Positions 54,778 to 62,833 are shown, counted from the stretch's first letter. The stretch: DNA of 64,000 nt from Flavisolibacter longurius (GCA_013327885.1 JABUMY010000014.1:113742-177741), one strand, 5' to 3'. The notes: generated by a model not told the origin, from the letters alone. Made by a program: numbers and translations.

Positions 54778-54812
54778 GCTTGCGCTTCTTCATTCTAATG
54801 AAAAAGGCAAGC
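54778..54812 (-). terminator. Intrinsic terminator after the GH9 gene
   Basis: GCTTGC and GCAAGC, with inner arms TTCATT/AATGAA, form a long stem with small bulges. On the minus strand it is followed by TTTGTTATTT. It starts 12 bases past the GH9 stop codon. Confidence 0.55.
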
Positions 54813-54824
54813 CCATACCGCCAA

Positions 54825-57350
54825 CTACTTTACCAGGCTTTTAAAGGCAGAGCCAAAGATCAAATAGCTGGTATTGCCGGCGATTGTTCCTTCGTTTTGT
54901 CCCCATAAAAACGGCCAGTCGTCGTAGTTCTCAAAATGATCCGGTTTTCGGAACAAGAGTCCCGGTGCCACGTTCCCCGGTATAAAAGAAAAATCAGCCC
55001 TGTTGTTGCCGTAAAAAACAGCTTTGGGACGGGCTGCACCCACGGCCGCCACAAGTGAATAATTGTGATAGGGATGGCAGCCAAACAGGTAACCGCTTGC
55101 CTTGAAAGCATGGCTGGCCTCTATGATCGACGGGAAATATTTACTGGCAAAAAGAACAGTAGTGCCAAAGTTCATTATCTCGCCGCTACCGGCCCAATTG
55201 CCCAACCCAATGGGCACACCATACGGATTATCTTTTTCAAGCCCCTTGATATAGTCTTTGTACTTTACCACATAGGGCTGCAGTTTTTCTTTGTAGGCAG
55301 CATCCATGTGTGGTATGGCATCCAAAGCCGTTAACAAAATAAACGTAACGTTTCGGTCGAGGGCCGGCCATAACAACTCCTGGAACTTGTCGCGGTATTG
55401 CTGCTCACCGGTGGCGATAAACAGTTGCAGGTTGGTGCCAATGTTAGCACCTCTGCGCCAGCCCAGGGTATCCGGCGGCCGGTTGGCCAGCAGTTCTGTT
55501 GCTTCCTTTAACAATCGCTTGGATTGCTGCAGGGCCCTTGCCGAAAGATCGTCGTTATAACCTTTTAAAGCACGACTGGCCGCAGCCAGCATGGTGGCTG
55601 CACTAAGGTCAAGACTGGGGTTACGGGAGGTAAATGCCCACATGTCATCTTTAACGCCACTCGAACGGCCATCTTTAGCTATTTCATACGGACCAAGGGC
55701 CGGGTTATACGGCAGTCCGTCTGTTAAGGATGCGGCATCTCCCAGGTGATGGTAATTGTCCAGTACCGAGTTGGAAAGCGTTTGCGACATGTGGCCAATG
55801 ACTTCAGCCTGCGCTACCAGGTTTAAGGTTCCGTGCTCGATAAACTGCAATACATCCGGTGTACCATCGGGCCGGTGAAGATCAACATACCGTTGCTGCT
55901 GGCTGACAAATGTCTGGTCGCGTAGCGGCTTGAAGTATTCCCAGGCTCTGACAAAATTCTGCACCACGCTGATGTTTGCCCCGGTTTCAATATCAAAATC
56001 ACCGGCATCAAAAAAGCCACCGACGTTCAACCCGGGAATGGGGTCGAGGGCTTTGAATTTCGTGTCGGTGGATGGCCCTTGCGCATGCATGTCAAAATGA
56101 TCGGTGTTGGGCGGCGCCTGGCGATAGCCTTCCTTAAAAGGCTCACCGTGCCACACCCGGTAACCTTCGTTGACAAACATGTGATTCATGTGAATAGGAA
56201 TCCAGATATCACTGGTGGCATCCGTGATCTTATCGTAAACATTCTCCTGGATAATAAAGTTGTTGGTCTTGTGCTTGCCGTACTGGATGTAATAAATGCC
56301 CGGGGTTTTGACTGCCGTAAAATCAAATTTTACATAGTGATATTTAAAATAATTGCCCCATGGTGTTATGTTGGCGCTAAAAACTTCGGTTGTGGTGCCA
56401 TCATCACCCAATTTATACAACGAAGCTTTTTGCAATGGCTTGTCCTTTTTATCCAGTTCAATAACGGCTACTTTTGGTTGCGAAGGAAGGTAACCTACCT
56501 GCGAAAAACCAATATTGGGTTCCCGTATCCAGTTCTGGATGGCATTGGGTTCAACGGTCCACGTCAGCACCTTGCCTGTTTTACCGGCCGGCAGCAGGCT
56601 GCGTACAACAAACCAACCGTTTTGCGCCAGCATACGACCATCAAAAAGAAAAAGGTCAGCATCCGCAGATGTTAGCTTCACCATACGCGACGGCTCATCG
56701 GGTGCCAGCAAAAGTGAACGCCCTTTTTCAAGCGGGAGCGGATCGATGAATTTACCCGTACCCCTGTCGTCGGATGTATTGTAGCCTTTGAACTGTTTTG
56801 GCTTTTCGCTGTTTGGCCGCGTGATGGTATTGCCTACCACGTAGCGGGGAAACCGGTTGTACCGTCCATCCATCAGGTAGGTCTTTGCCCAATATTGCGA
56901 AGGCAAAAACTCGAGGTTAAAACCGGCAGCGCCTTCCAGTGCTTTGGGCAGGGGCTTGTCGAGGTAAACAGCAATCTCCACTCCTTTTCCTTTTGGCGTA
57001 ACCACCACGCGGGAATCAAAATCATAGTCTTTATACCGCAAGATTGTTTCAATCAAATTTGTCGCACGGTCCACTTTTCGGCTTGGTATTTCCGGAACGA
57101 GGTCCCACTGCTCCGGTGTGTTGGAAAGCCTTACGGCACCACCCTGCGCTGTTCTTACACCGTGATGAATCAATTCGATTCCCGCATTCTTTTCATCATT
57201 AAAGCCACCGGTGAATTGATTGTTGTAGATAAGAAAATTGACGCCCTGCTTTTCGAAATAGTCAAGCGCATTCAGTTTTAATTCCTGGCCCGAAACGGCG
57301 CCTGCCGCCAGGAGCAGCACCGCTAGAAATAAATAGGATGATCGTTTCAT
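54825..57350 (-). CDS. Glycoside hydrolase family 9 protein with large N-terminal extension
   Basis: This 841-residue secreted protein has a signal peptide (MKRSSYLFLAVLLLAAGAVSG). An N-terminal beta-rich region of about 290 residues precedes an immunoglobulin-like domain (about 280-370, IGFSQVGYLPSQPKVAVIEL), and then a GH9 (alpha/alpha)6 barrel. GH9 marks are GGFFDAGDFD (Asp pair), the HPYHNYSLVAAVGAARPKA segment and the catalytic Glu in WGQNEGTIAGN near residue 820. It would cut beta-1,4-glucans or related polymers. The ATG at 57350 is chosen over an upstream GTG because it begins the signal peptide. The esterase gene upstream on the same strand suggests a joint role. Confidence 0.88.
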   Translation of the reverse strand: MKRSSYLFLAVLLLAAGAVSGQELKLNALDYFEKQGVNFLIYNNQFTGGFNDEKNAGIELIHHGVRTAQGGAVRLSNTPEQWDLVPEIPSRKVDRATNLIETILRYKDYDFDSRVVVTPKGKGVEIAVYLDKPLPKALEGAAGFNLEFLPSQYWAKTYLMDGRYNRFPRYVVGNTITRPNSEKPKQFKGYNTSDDRGTGKFIDPLPLEKGRSLLLAPDEPSRMVKLTSADADLFLFDGRMLAQNGWFVVRSLLPAGKTGKVLTWTVEPNAIQNWIREPNIGFSQVGYLPSQPKVAVIELDKKDKPLQKASLYKLGDDGTTTEVFSANITPWGNYFKYHYVKFDFTAVKTPGIYYIQYGKHKTNNFIIQENVYDKITDATSDIWIPIHMNHMFVNEGYRVWHGEPFKEGYRQAPPNTDHFDMHAQGPSTDTKFKALDPIPGLNVGGFFDAGDFDIETGANISVVQNFVRAWEYFKPLRDQTFVSQQQRYVDLHRPDGTPDVLQFIEHGTLNLVAQAEVIGHMSQTLSNSVLDNYHHLGDAASLTDGLPYNPALGPYEIAKDGRSSGVKDDMWAFTSRNPSLDLSAATMLAAASRALKGYNDDLSARALQQSKRLLKEATELLANRPPDTLGWRRGANIGTNLQLFIATGEQQYRDKFQELLWPALDRNVTFILLTALDAIPHMDAAYKEKLQPYVVKYKDYIKGLEKDNPYGVPIGLGNWAGSGEIMNFGTTVLFASKYFPSIIEASHAFKASGYLFGCHPYHNYSLVAAVGAARPKAVFYGNNRADFSFIPGNVAPGLLFRKPDHFENYDDWPFLWGQNEGTIAGNTSYLIFGSAFKSLVK

Positions 57351-57538
57351 ATTGAAAAAAAAAGTGCTGCTGACCGGATAGCCAATCCCTTGCAGGGAAA
57401 AGAGAACCGTCTGCACATGAAATAAAAATGCATGTGAAAGCTAAGACATGTCGACAAGTATAGCAATGGATGAGGCTCGCTGTTCCCGAACAGCAATATT
57501 TCCCACTGCTTATATACTATTTCCCTTACGGGTTACCG

Positions 57539-58483
57539 TTAGCTTGATTTTGGTTTGAGAAAACGGTTTACTTCCAGCCAATACATAAAAGCATCGAACC
57601 AGCGGTTGCTTGTCCGGTCGGGATTACCCAGGCCAAAGCCATGACCGCCATTTTGGTAAAGATGAAACTCAACCGGTATGCCGGCTTTGTACCAGGATTC
57701 AATAACACCGGTTTGCCCGCGGAAAAGAAAATCGTCGGTGGCAATTACGTTGAACATGGGAGGCGCATTTTTAGGCACTTCCACCTGTCCCATGCCGCCA
57801 TAAATTGGACCAATAAAAGCCAGCTTCATGGTTTTGGAATTGAGCGTTGCATGCATGGTCAGGCCGGCACCGGCCGAAAAGCCGATCATACCGATACGGC
57901 CCGTATCAACCCCCCACTCTTTTGCCCGTTTGATGATCATGGCGTAGGCAGCTTCAGCGTCCGCCAACTGGTTGGAAAGATCCATTGCAGGCGGTGGCGT
58001 AGGACGGGCTGCGTTTTTAGAGGTATCTGGTGGTGGTGCCGTGCGGGGACGGTTCATCCACGCCGTAAAGTCGGTAAGCGATGCTGGCGTGGGATGAAGC
58101 CGGTACTTGAGCACAAAGGCCGCAATGCCCTGCTTTGCCAGCGCCTCTGCCACTTCCCAGCCTTCGTTGCCCATCGACAGCCAACGGAAACCACCACCCG
58201 GTGCTACAATCACGGCTGCACCGTTAGCCGTTCCCGGTTTTGGTAAAAACGGGGTAAGCGTGGCCTTGGTAATGTTCCGTGCCATGGGGTCGCCCCACTG
58301 GCGAAACCAGCTTTCCGAAGCCGGTTGATCGGCCACGCCGCCGGTGCCCAGCGGAATAGCATTGGGTTCTTTGGGAGCGTCGAGGGGATAAATGGTGCCG
58401 TCCTGGGCCAGTGCGGCGGTGGAAAAGGCAAAGAATGCGGCCAGGAGGAAAGGCCTTGTCACCTGTTTCAGTTGGTAAGTCAT
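57539..58483 (-). CDS. Secreted alpha/beta-hydrolase, acetyl (xylan) esterase type
   Basis: This 314-residue protein has a signal peptide (about 1-26, ending TAALAQ) and an alpha/beta-hydrolase fold: oxyanion segment VIVAPGGGFRWLSMGNEG, nucleophile elbow GFSAGAG, acid in ATDDFLF and His in QNGGHGFGLG. Secreted relatives remove acetyl groups from plant polysaccharides. The ATG at 58483 starts the signal peptide; a TTG 15 codons upstream is less likely. It lies 188 bases upstream of the GH9 gene on the same strand. Confidence 0.85.
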   Translation of the reverse strand: MTYQLKQVTRPFLLAAFFAFSTAALAQDGTIYPLDAPKEPNAIPLGTGGVADQPASESWFRQWGDPMARNITKATLTPFLPKPGTANGAAVIVAPGGGFRWLSMGNEGWEVAEALAKQGIAAFVLKYRLHPTPASLTDFTAWMNRPRTAPPPDTSKNAARPTPPPAMDLSNQLADAEAAYAMIIKRAKEWGVDTGRIGMIGFSAGAGLTMHATLNSKTMKLAFIGPIYGGMGQVEVPKNAPPMFNVIATDDFLFRGQTGVIESWYKAGIPVEFHLYQNGGHGFGLGNPDRTSNRWFDAFMYWLEVNRFLKPKSS

Positions 58484-59013
58484 GTTAAGGAGGTTGCTGC
58501 TTTTAAATGAACAAAAATGGTATAGCAATTTTTGAATGATTGCCTATAGACGGGATCTGGTCGCAATCGTTACGCCGCTTTCCTGTCCCGCCAAATCAAA
58601 ACTATCCGCAATCCCATTTTGCCCTTCGCTCATTTGTTTAAACTTATGGAACAAATGTTTGCCCCGGCCCGCCATTCTTATCCGGATATCCTGAAAACGA
58701 ACACGATAGCTGTACAGGAAAAAATAAATCATCCTGTTGCATTCAATTCTTTCATTAAAACAATGCACGACTAATCAGACAAATTAGACTTATGAAGTTT
58801 GTATCCTGACGCAACATGATGATTTTAGAAAAGGAAGTTTTTAGCGGTTTGGTGCAAGCTTTAGAAAAGAGAATGGAAGATTGAAATGCCTCTTTTGTAA
58901 CTACTCCAAATCCTACGCCTCTGCCGCACAAATTGAGAAAAAGTCAAAAAGCAAAAAAGCCTGTAAAATTTACATTTTACAGGCTTTAAAGTGACATTCT
59001 CTGTCTTTTTTTG
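58484..59013. other. 530-base spacer between the esterase gene and tRNA-Asp
   Basis: No convincing gene is present. A 22-codon frame at 58816-58884 on the plus strand is the only short ORF that stands out, and a terminator hairpin for the tRNA lies at 58956-58987. Confidence 0.5.
58956..58987 (-). terminator. Intrinsic terminator of tRNA-Asp
   Basis: AAAGCCTGTAAAAT pairs with ATTTTACAGGCTTT around a 4-base loop. On the minus strand it is followed by a T-run (TTTTTTGC). It starts 26 bases after the 3' end of the tRNA. Confidence 0.85.
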
Positions 59014-59087
59014 CGGACCGGACGGGACTCGAACCCGCGACCTCCGCCGTGACAGGGCGGCATTCTAACCAACTGAACTACCGATCC
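59014..59087 (-). tRNA. tRNA-Asp (anticodon GTC)
   Basis: On the minus strand the 74-base sequence begins GGATCGGTAGTTCAGTTGG and folds as a cloverleaf. The acceptor stem GGATCGG/CCGGTCC has one U-G pair, the D arm has GTTCAGTTGGTTAGAA, the anticodon stem-loop is CCGCC-CTGTCAC-GGCGG with GTC in the loop, and the T arm is GCGGG-TTCGAGT-CCCGT. The discriminator base is G and CCA is not encoded. An ideal promoter lies 17 bases upstream. Confidence 0.97.
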
Positions 59088-59104
59088 TTTTTCCGTTGGG
59101 GTGG

Positions 59105-59135
59105 CAAAAATAGGGGTCTTTTCTTTTCTGCCAAA
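59105..59135 (-). promoter_or_regulatory. tRNA-Asp promoter, TTTG-N19-TATTTTTG
   Basis: On the minus strand a TTTG (59135-59132) is followed by 19 bases and TATTTTTG (59112-59105), both exact Bacteroidota consensus boxes. The expected start of transcription is near 59098, about ten bases before the mature tRNA. Confidence 0.8.
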
Positions 59136-59235
59136 ACAAAAATGCGTTTTTGAAACATTTTTTTTTCGCTAATCTAACCACCCTATGCCTAAAATGTAAA
59201 AAGACCGATAACCGCTCTTTTTCTCTCCCCTTTTC

Positions 59236-59856
59236 TTACCCACTTTTTCGTTGCGTCATTGGAATGACCTCTGCCTGCTGCAGAATCTCTCCAATGGATT
59301 TTGTTTCGCCAATGCGGGGAATAACGCTCATTTTTTTGAGTTGCGCTTCCTGTGCATCCTTCAGCTTGCGATAGGTACCAGAACGCTCGGTGCGGTACTG
59401 CTCCAACTTCTGCATAATGCTGTAATGCGTCAGCGTGCCCCTAAACTTTCCCCAGGCACCTTCTTTGGCCCGCTCAAAAAACACAATCAGGTCTTCCAAA
59501 CTCAATTGGTCTTCGTATGCGGCCAGTATCAGGTCGCAGGCGCAGGCGGCGATCTTGGTATCGGAAAGCTTAGCGCTTTTAGGCAGCGGAATGCTGTAAC
59601 AGAATTCCTGCAGCACCAGCTTTATCAGGCGGTGTGCCCGCTTTAAACCGTATTCGTTGATCAGGCCGGGAATCCGTTCTGTCAGAGGAATGGAAAGCAG
59701 TCCTTCAAAGTTGATCTCCTTTTCCTGCACAAATTGTTTCATCGCAAGGTTAGCGATCACTTCGTATTCCAGCGAACGCACATAGCGCTTACCGGTGGCG
59801 GCTTTCAGTTCCGGCTCTTGTCTTATAATGGGTATGATGGTGTTTTCGTTTTTCAT
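59236..59856 (-). CDS. Phage-type protein of unknown function (DUF6633-like)
   Basis: This 206-residue cytoplasmic protein is the last gene of the minus-strand phage-type run. It has a segment KIAACACDLILAAYEDQLSLEDLIVFFERAKEGAWGKFRGTLTHYSIMQKLEQYRTER that resembles a motif of Bacteroidota prophage proteins (DUF6633-like), some near replication genes. I do not know its function. It could assist helicase loading or DNA binding, but the sequence does not settle this. Confidence 0.65.
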   Translation of the reverse strand: MKNENTIIPIIRQEPELKAATGKRYVRSLEYEVIANLAMKQFVQEKEINFEGLLSIPLTERIPGLINEYGLKRAHRLIKLVLQEFCYSIPLPKSAKLSDTKIAACACDLILAAYEDQLSLEDLIVFFERAKEGAWGKFRGTLTHYSIMQKLEQYRTERSGTYRKLKDAQEAQLKKMSVIPRIGETKSIGEILQQAEVIPMTQRKSG

Positions 59857-59874
59857 TATTCTCTCCTTTTTTTA

Positions 59875-59998
59875 CGTCAAACGGGAGACGACAGACGTGA
59901 AACGGCATCGTCATAATTATCTCGTTCAGCCCTCTAGAATGTCCGTGCTTTCAACTCGTGAACCCGTAAACCCGTGAACTTGTAAACTCACACCTCAC
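59875..59998. repeat. Word-repeat blocks between two phage-type genes
   Basis: A block at 59875-59905 has units AAACGGGAGACG, ACAGACGTGAAACGG. A second block at 59952-59998 has units GTGAACCCGTAAACCC, GTGAACTTGTAAACTC, and runs into the stop codon of the 93-residue gene. In the sense of that gene it reads as GTTTACGGGTTCACG units directly after the stop. Confidence 0.6.
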
Positions 59999-60276
59999 GA
60001 CGCTTTTGCATAAGAAATGCGCATCAGCTTCAGCCGCTGGTAAAGGCTGCCGATCACCAGGCCAGCATTTACGTCCGTCAACTCAACCAGGTGCCATTGC
60101 TCATCGCTGTCCATGACGTAGATCTCGTCCTTTGGACTAACGCAAACCGCCCAGGCGGCAAAGGGAAACGAGTGCGGCGACAACCTCACCTCCACGGCAC
60201 TTTCAAAATAGAGATAGTCATGACCTACCAGGTCTTTCACAATCTCCCTGCATTCGGTATAAATTGATGTCATCAT
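59995..60276 (-). CDS. Small phage-type protein, unknown function
   Basis: I do not recognise this 93-residue protein. It has no signal or membrane segment, is mixed alpha/beta in look (YLYFESAVEVRLSPHSFPFAAWAVCVSPKDEIYVMDSDEQWHLVELTD), and starts with overlapping ATGs at 60276 and 60273. It overlaps the upstream gene by four bases, so translation is probably coupled. It belongs to the phage-type run by position. Confidence 0.7.
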   Translation of the reverse strand: MMTSIYTECREIVKDLVGHDYLYFESAVEVRLSPHSFPFAAWAVCVSPKDEIYVMDSDEQWHLVELTDVNAGLVIGSLYQRLKLMRISYAKAS

Positions 60277-60752
60277 CTTGCCAATGTTATTCGATACGTT
60301 GATTTGGATGATCGCTGCGGGCCTTCCAGCATTTCACCGGTTTCCGGGTCAACGGCTACACGGCCGGGTGCCAGCAGGCGCAGTTTTTCTTCCAATGTTT
60401 TTTTTCTCCGCTCCAACTCAAAACGTTCCGCTTCCAGTTCCCGCCACTCGGCATTGCCCGAATAATCATAAGCAACACCGGCTTCGCACAGCTCGATGCG
60501 GGCTCCGGATGCAGTGACCAGGCGACCATGGTGCTTGGCCAACTCATCCCGCAAAAACTGGATGTAGCGCTCATCTTTGCGAACGGTTTTGACAAATTCT
60601 TCCATGGCTGCCAAGGCTTCGGCCACCTGGAAAACGTTGCCGTCTTCCAGCAACTGGTCAACGGAATTGTCGGCCAGCGCTGCGATCTCGTTTTTCTTCA
60701 GTCCTTCCCTGATCACCGGGAGGGTGTCAGGCTGCACTAAGTGTTTTGCCAT
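60273..60752 (-). CDS. Phage-type coiled-coil protein, unknown function (Gp157-like in look)
   Basis: This 159-residue protein is strongly helical and charged, with a probable coiled coil (EWRELEAERFELERRKKTLEEKLRLL). The middle has FVKTVRKDERYIQFLRDELAKHHGRLVTASGARIELCEAGVAYDYS. Its size and position beside a RecA-like ATPase recall phage Gp157-type or recombination-partner proteins, but I cannot name the family. I chose the ATG at 60752; the longer frame starts with TTG. It overlaps the end of the ATPase gene by 26 bases. Confidence 0.7.
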   Translation of the reverse strand: MAKHLVQPDTLPVIREGLKKNEIAALADNSVDQLLEDGNVFQVAEALAAMEEFVKTVRKDERYIQFLRDELAKHHGRLVTASGARIELCEAGVAYDYSGNAEWRELEAERFELERRKKTLEEKLRLLAPGRVAVDPETGEMLEGPQRSSKSTYRITLAR

Positions 60753-61590
60753 TGATCTGGTTTCTACGGTTAGCAATTAATTGTTGCAGCAGCGGGTTGC
60801 TGTCAATCTCGGGTTTGTTCTTGTGATAAAGCTCAACCAACTCTTTGTGTGTGCCACAGGTATCCACTTTGTGGTACCAGTCGCTGCCGGGCTGAATCAC
60901 GTTGAACTGCTCCTCGCCCTGCTCACACCACTGCGCAATCAGTTCACCGGTGGCTTCGGAGGGAACAAAGGATGGTTTGCCCATAAACAACCCGGTCCTG
61001 TCTTTAGACGCTGTTGCGTTGTGCTTCAGGTCCATTTCCAGGTTGATGGTCAGCTCGTATTCAAACCCTTCCCGGGTAATTTCTTTCAGTCCGCCTTTTT
61101 CCACCTTTACTTTCCCGTTGTTATCCTTCACCATTTCGTAATCCTGTTTTCTGCGAACGGTGGTGATAATATGGGCCGCACTGTGAATAATGGCATCGAG
61201 AAAAGCCTGGTGACGCGGCGTTACTTTCGCCCAGTCCTGGTACTTACCACCCAACTGCTCCACAATCTCAAGGCAACCGCCTTTTCCATCCCACTCATGC
61301 GAGATGGAGTCGATAATGATCACTTCCATCCCCGCTTTTTCGCAGGCACGGATCGCCTCGATATAGCGTTCCGGCGTAAATGGCGCTGTCAGGGGCAGTA
61401 CGTTGTAATCGCCGAGGTGGGCATAGAGGTCGGCGCTGCCATTCTCGGTATCAATCACGGCCACTTTTCCCAAATCGCCGCAAAGGCCTTTCGCTACCAA
61501 AATGGCGCTGTAGGTTTTGCCGGCACCCGATACGGCCGAGAAGCCTAACCTGATCTTTGCTTTTTTCCTGGTTGCTTTCCGTAATTCCAT
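60727..61590 (-). CDS. Phage-type RecA-like ATPase (AAA_24/Sak4-like)
   Basis: This 287-residue ATPase has Walker A in GFSAVSGAGKTYSAI (residues 16-30) and Walker B in MEVIIIDSISHEWDG, followed by TTVRRKQDYEM. The layout fits phage nucleotide-binding proteins (AAA_24), some of which are Sak4-like recombinases that anneal single strands or support replication. It heads the four-gene minus-strand run after a 97-base spacer. It is likely the functional centre of the module. No phage structural or integrase genes are nearby. Confidence 0.85.
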   Translation of the reverse strand: MELRKATRKKAKIRLGFSAVSGAGKTYSAILVAKGLCGDLGKVAVIDTENGSADLYAHLGDYNVLPLTAPFTPERYIEAIRACEKAGMEVIIIDSISHEWDGKGGCLEIVEQLGGKYQDWAKVTPRHQAFLDAIIHSAAHIITTVRRKQDYEMVKDNNGKVKVEKGGLKEITREGFEYELTINLEMDLKHNATASKDRTGLFMGKPSFVPSEATGELIAQWCEQGEEQFNVIQPGSDWYHKVDTCGTHKELVELYHKNKPEIDSNPLLQQLIANRRNQINGKTLSAA

Positions 61591-61619
61591 TGTTTATTTC
61601 AGTTTAAATCGTTCTTGAA

Positions 61620-61686
61620 TGATAGTTAGCGAGGAGTCAGTTGAACGTGAAATCAATAATTACCATTCACCACTGACCACTCACCT
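61620..61686. repeat. Word-repeat pair between two phage-type genes
   Basis: A block near 61627-61655 (GTTAGCGAGGAGTCAGTTGAA) and a block at about 61662-61686 (ACCATTCACCACTGACCACT) lie between the ATPase gene and the gene upstream. The second touches that gene's stop codon, and in its sense reads as GTGAGTGGTCAGTGGTGA, the same words as the block at 1886-1916. The two blocks are partly complementary. Confidence 0.6.
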
Positions 61687-61989
61687 TTACGCTGCCTGCT
61701 CAAGGCTGTTCTCAAAATCGTGTGCGAAATAGCGAATGGACGCTTCCATTATTTCTTCCATGCCGCCAGTGATCTCCAACACTTCTTTGATATCGGTACC
61801 GTTCCAGCGAACCGCTTCGATGTCGACCGTGTACCGGTCAAAAATGTCGAGACGCGAAGCAGAAGGATTGAAGTACCCAACACCTTCCACCTGCAGGTCA
61901 CCCACATGCGCTGTCACGATTTTCAGATCCCGAACCACCTTGTGCTTGAGTGGAAAAATGAACCGGAAGTCTTTTGTTGTATTTCTCAT
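61687..61989 (-). CDS. Small phage-type protein, unknown function
   Basis: I do not recognise this 100-residue protein. It begins MRNTTKDFRFIFPLKHKVVRDLKIVTAHVGDL and ends in an acidic helical part (IKEVLEITGGMEEIMEASIRYFAHDFENSLEQAA). The ATG at 61989 is chosen because the upstream frame starts with TTG. It is the first gene of the minus-strand run and faces the repressor across a 94-base region with operator half-sites, so it is the gene most likely to be repressed. Confidence 0.7.
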   Translation of the reverse strand: MRNTTKDFRFIFPLKHKVVRDLKIVTAHVGDLQVEGVGYFNPSASRLDIFDRYTVDIEAVRWNGTDIKEVLEITGGMEEIMEASIRYFAHDFENSLEQAA

Positions 61990-61991
61990 GA

Positions 61992-62022
61992 TTTGCAATT
62001 GTGAACTTTATTCGTAAATTTG
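61992..62022 (+). promoter_or_regulatory. Repressor gene promoter, TTTG-N19-TAAATTTG
   Basis: TTTG at 61992-61995 and TAAATTTG at 62015-62022 are exact Bacteroidota -33 and -7 boxes with a 19-base gap. Transcription should start near 62029 and give a leader of about 55 bases. One operator half-site overlaps the -7 box and another lies in the gap. Confidence 0.8.
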
Positions 62023-62083
62023 TGAACAATAAAGATACGAAAAATTCACATTATCAACAGATAATTCACATTTTTCTTCACAA
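61999..62083. promoter_or_regulatory. Repressor operator region with five TTGTGAA/TTCACA half-sites
   Basis: TTGTGAAC occurs at 61999-62006 and 62020-62027, 21 bases apart. TTCACA occurs in the opposite sense at 62045-62050 and 62065-62070, and TTCACAA at 62077-62083 abuts the repressor ATG. The spacings near two helical turns suggest cooperative binding of a repressor that controls both directions. Confidence 0.65.
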
Positions 62084-62833
62084 ATGCTTAACGCCATGTT
62101 TGACTCTTATAATATATTGGAAATCAGGGAGTTATCAGGACTAAATCAAGCGGATTTTGCCCGGAAGCTTGGTATTACCCGCGAAGTGGTCAACAAGATG
62201 GAAAAAGGCCGCATGAAAGTGTCAAAACGAACCGCAGAAAGGCTTCAAAAGTTCTTGCAGGAGACGCCTTTGGGGGTACAATCCGGCGATGTGAATATTT
62301 TGGGAAAAAGTTCACAAGAGCCCGCTAAAAAAGTGAAACACGGTTCTTTTCGCCAGCATCTTTGGGAAGAAAAGAACAACGATTCTGTTTTCCTGGTTCC
62401 CCTGGTAGGCATCAAAGCGCAGGCGGGCTATGTAAAAGGGTTTGAACAGGTAGATTACATGGATACGCTTGAGCAGTATTCACTGCCACCGGGTGTCAAT
62501 CCCATTGGCGCCGTATGGCGGTATTTTGAAGTGGATGGCGACAGCATGGAACCCACGTTTGGCAGCGGTGATATTGTGCTGGCCACGATGGTGCCCGCCG
62601 AGGACTGGAACGATTGCAAAGACTTTTTTGTGTACGTGATCCTGACCAGCGATCAGCTCCTCATCAAACGCATTTATAAAAAATCCGCAACGGATTGGGT
62701 GCTGATCTCCGATAACGAAGACGTAGCGCCACAGGTGGTGATTCCCGTTGAGAACATAAAGCAACTCTGGCTTTTCCGCCGGCAGATCCGCAGCCGGGTG
62801 CCGCAGCCGAAAGAAGTAAAGATCACGGCGTAA
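62084..62833 (+). CDS. XRE-family repressor with S24 self-cleavage domain (CI/LexA-like)
   Basis: This 249-residue protein has an N-terminal HTH (about 10-65: [39 protein letters not shown]) and a C-terminal S24 peptidase domain. A likely cleavage site is Ala-Gly in KAQAGYVKG (about 110), the nucleophile Ser is in GDSMEPTF, and the general-base Lys is in [10 protein letters not shown]. Such repressors cut themselves when DNA damage activates RecA, which frees the phage genes. It is divergent from the phage-type run, with operator half-sites between. An in-frame ATG at residue 5 is another possible start. Confidence 0.92.
   Translation: MLNAMFDSYNILEIRELSGLNQADFARKLGITREVVNKMEKGRMKVSKRTAERLQKFLQETPLGVQSGDVNILGKSSQEPAKKVKHGSFRQHLWEEKNNDSVFLVPLVGIKAQAGYVKGFEQVDYMDTLEQYSLPPGVNPIGAVWRYFEVDGDSMEPTFGSGDIVLATMVPAEDWNDCKDFFVYVILTSDQLLIKRIYKKSATDWVLISDNEDVAPQVVIPVENIKQLWLFRRQIRSRVPQPKEVKITA

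Noticed and set aside
58544..58768. 74-codon minus-strand frame between the esterase and tRNA-Asp
   Set aside because: The translation shows no recognisable domain, odd composition and no operon context; I treat it as chance.
59014..62833. Attachment-site duplication of the tRNA-Asp 3' end beyond the phage-type module
   Set aside because: I looked for a second copy of the T-arm and acceptor sequence across the module and up to accA and found none.
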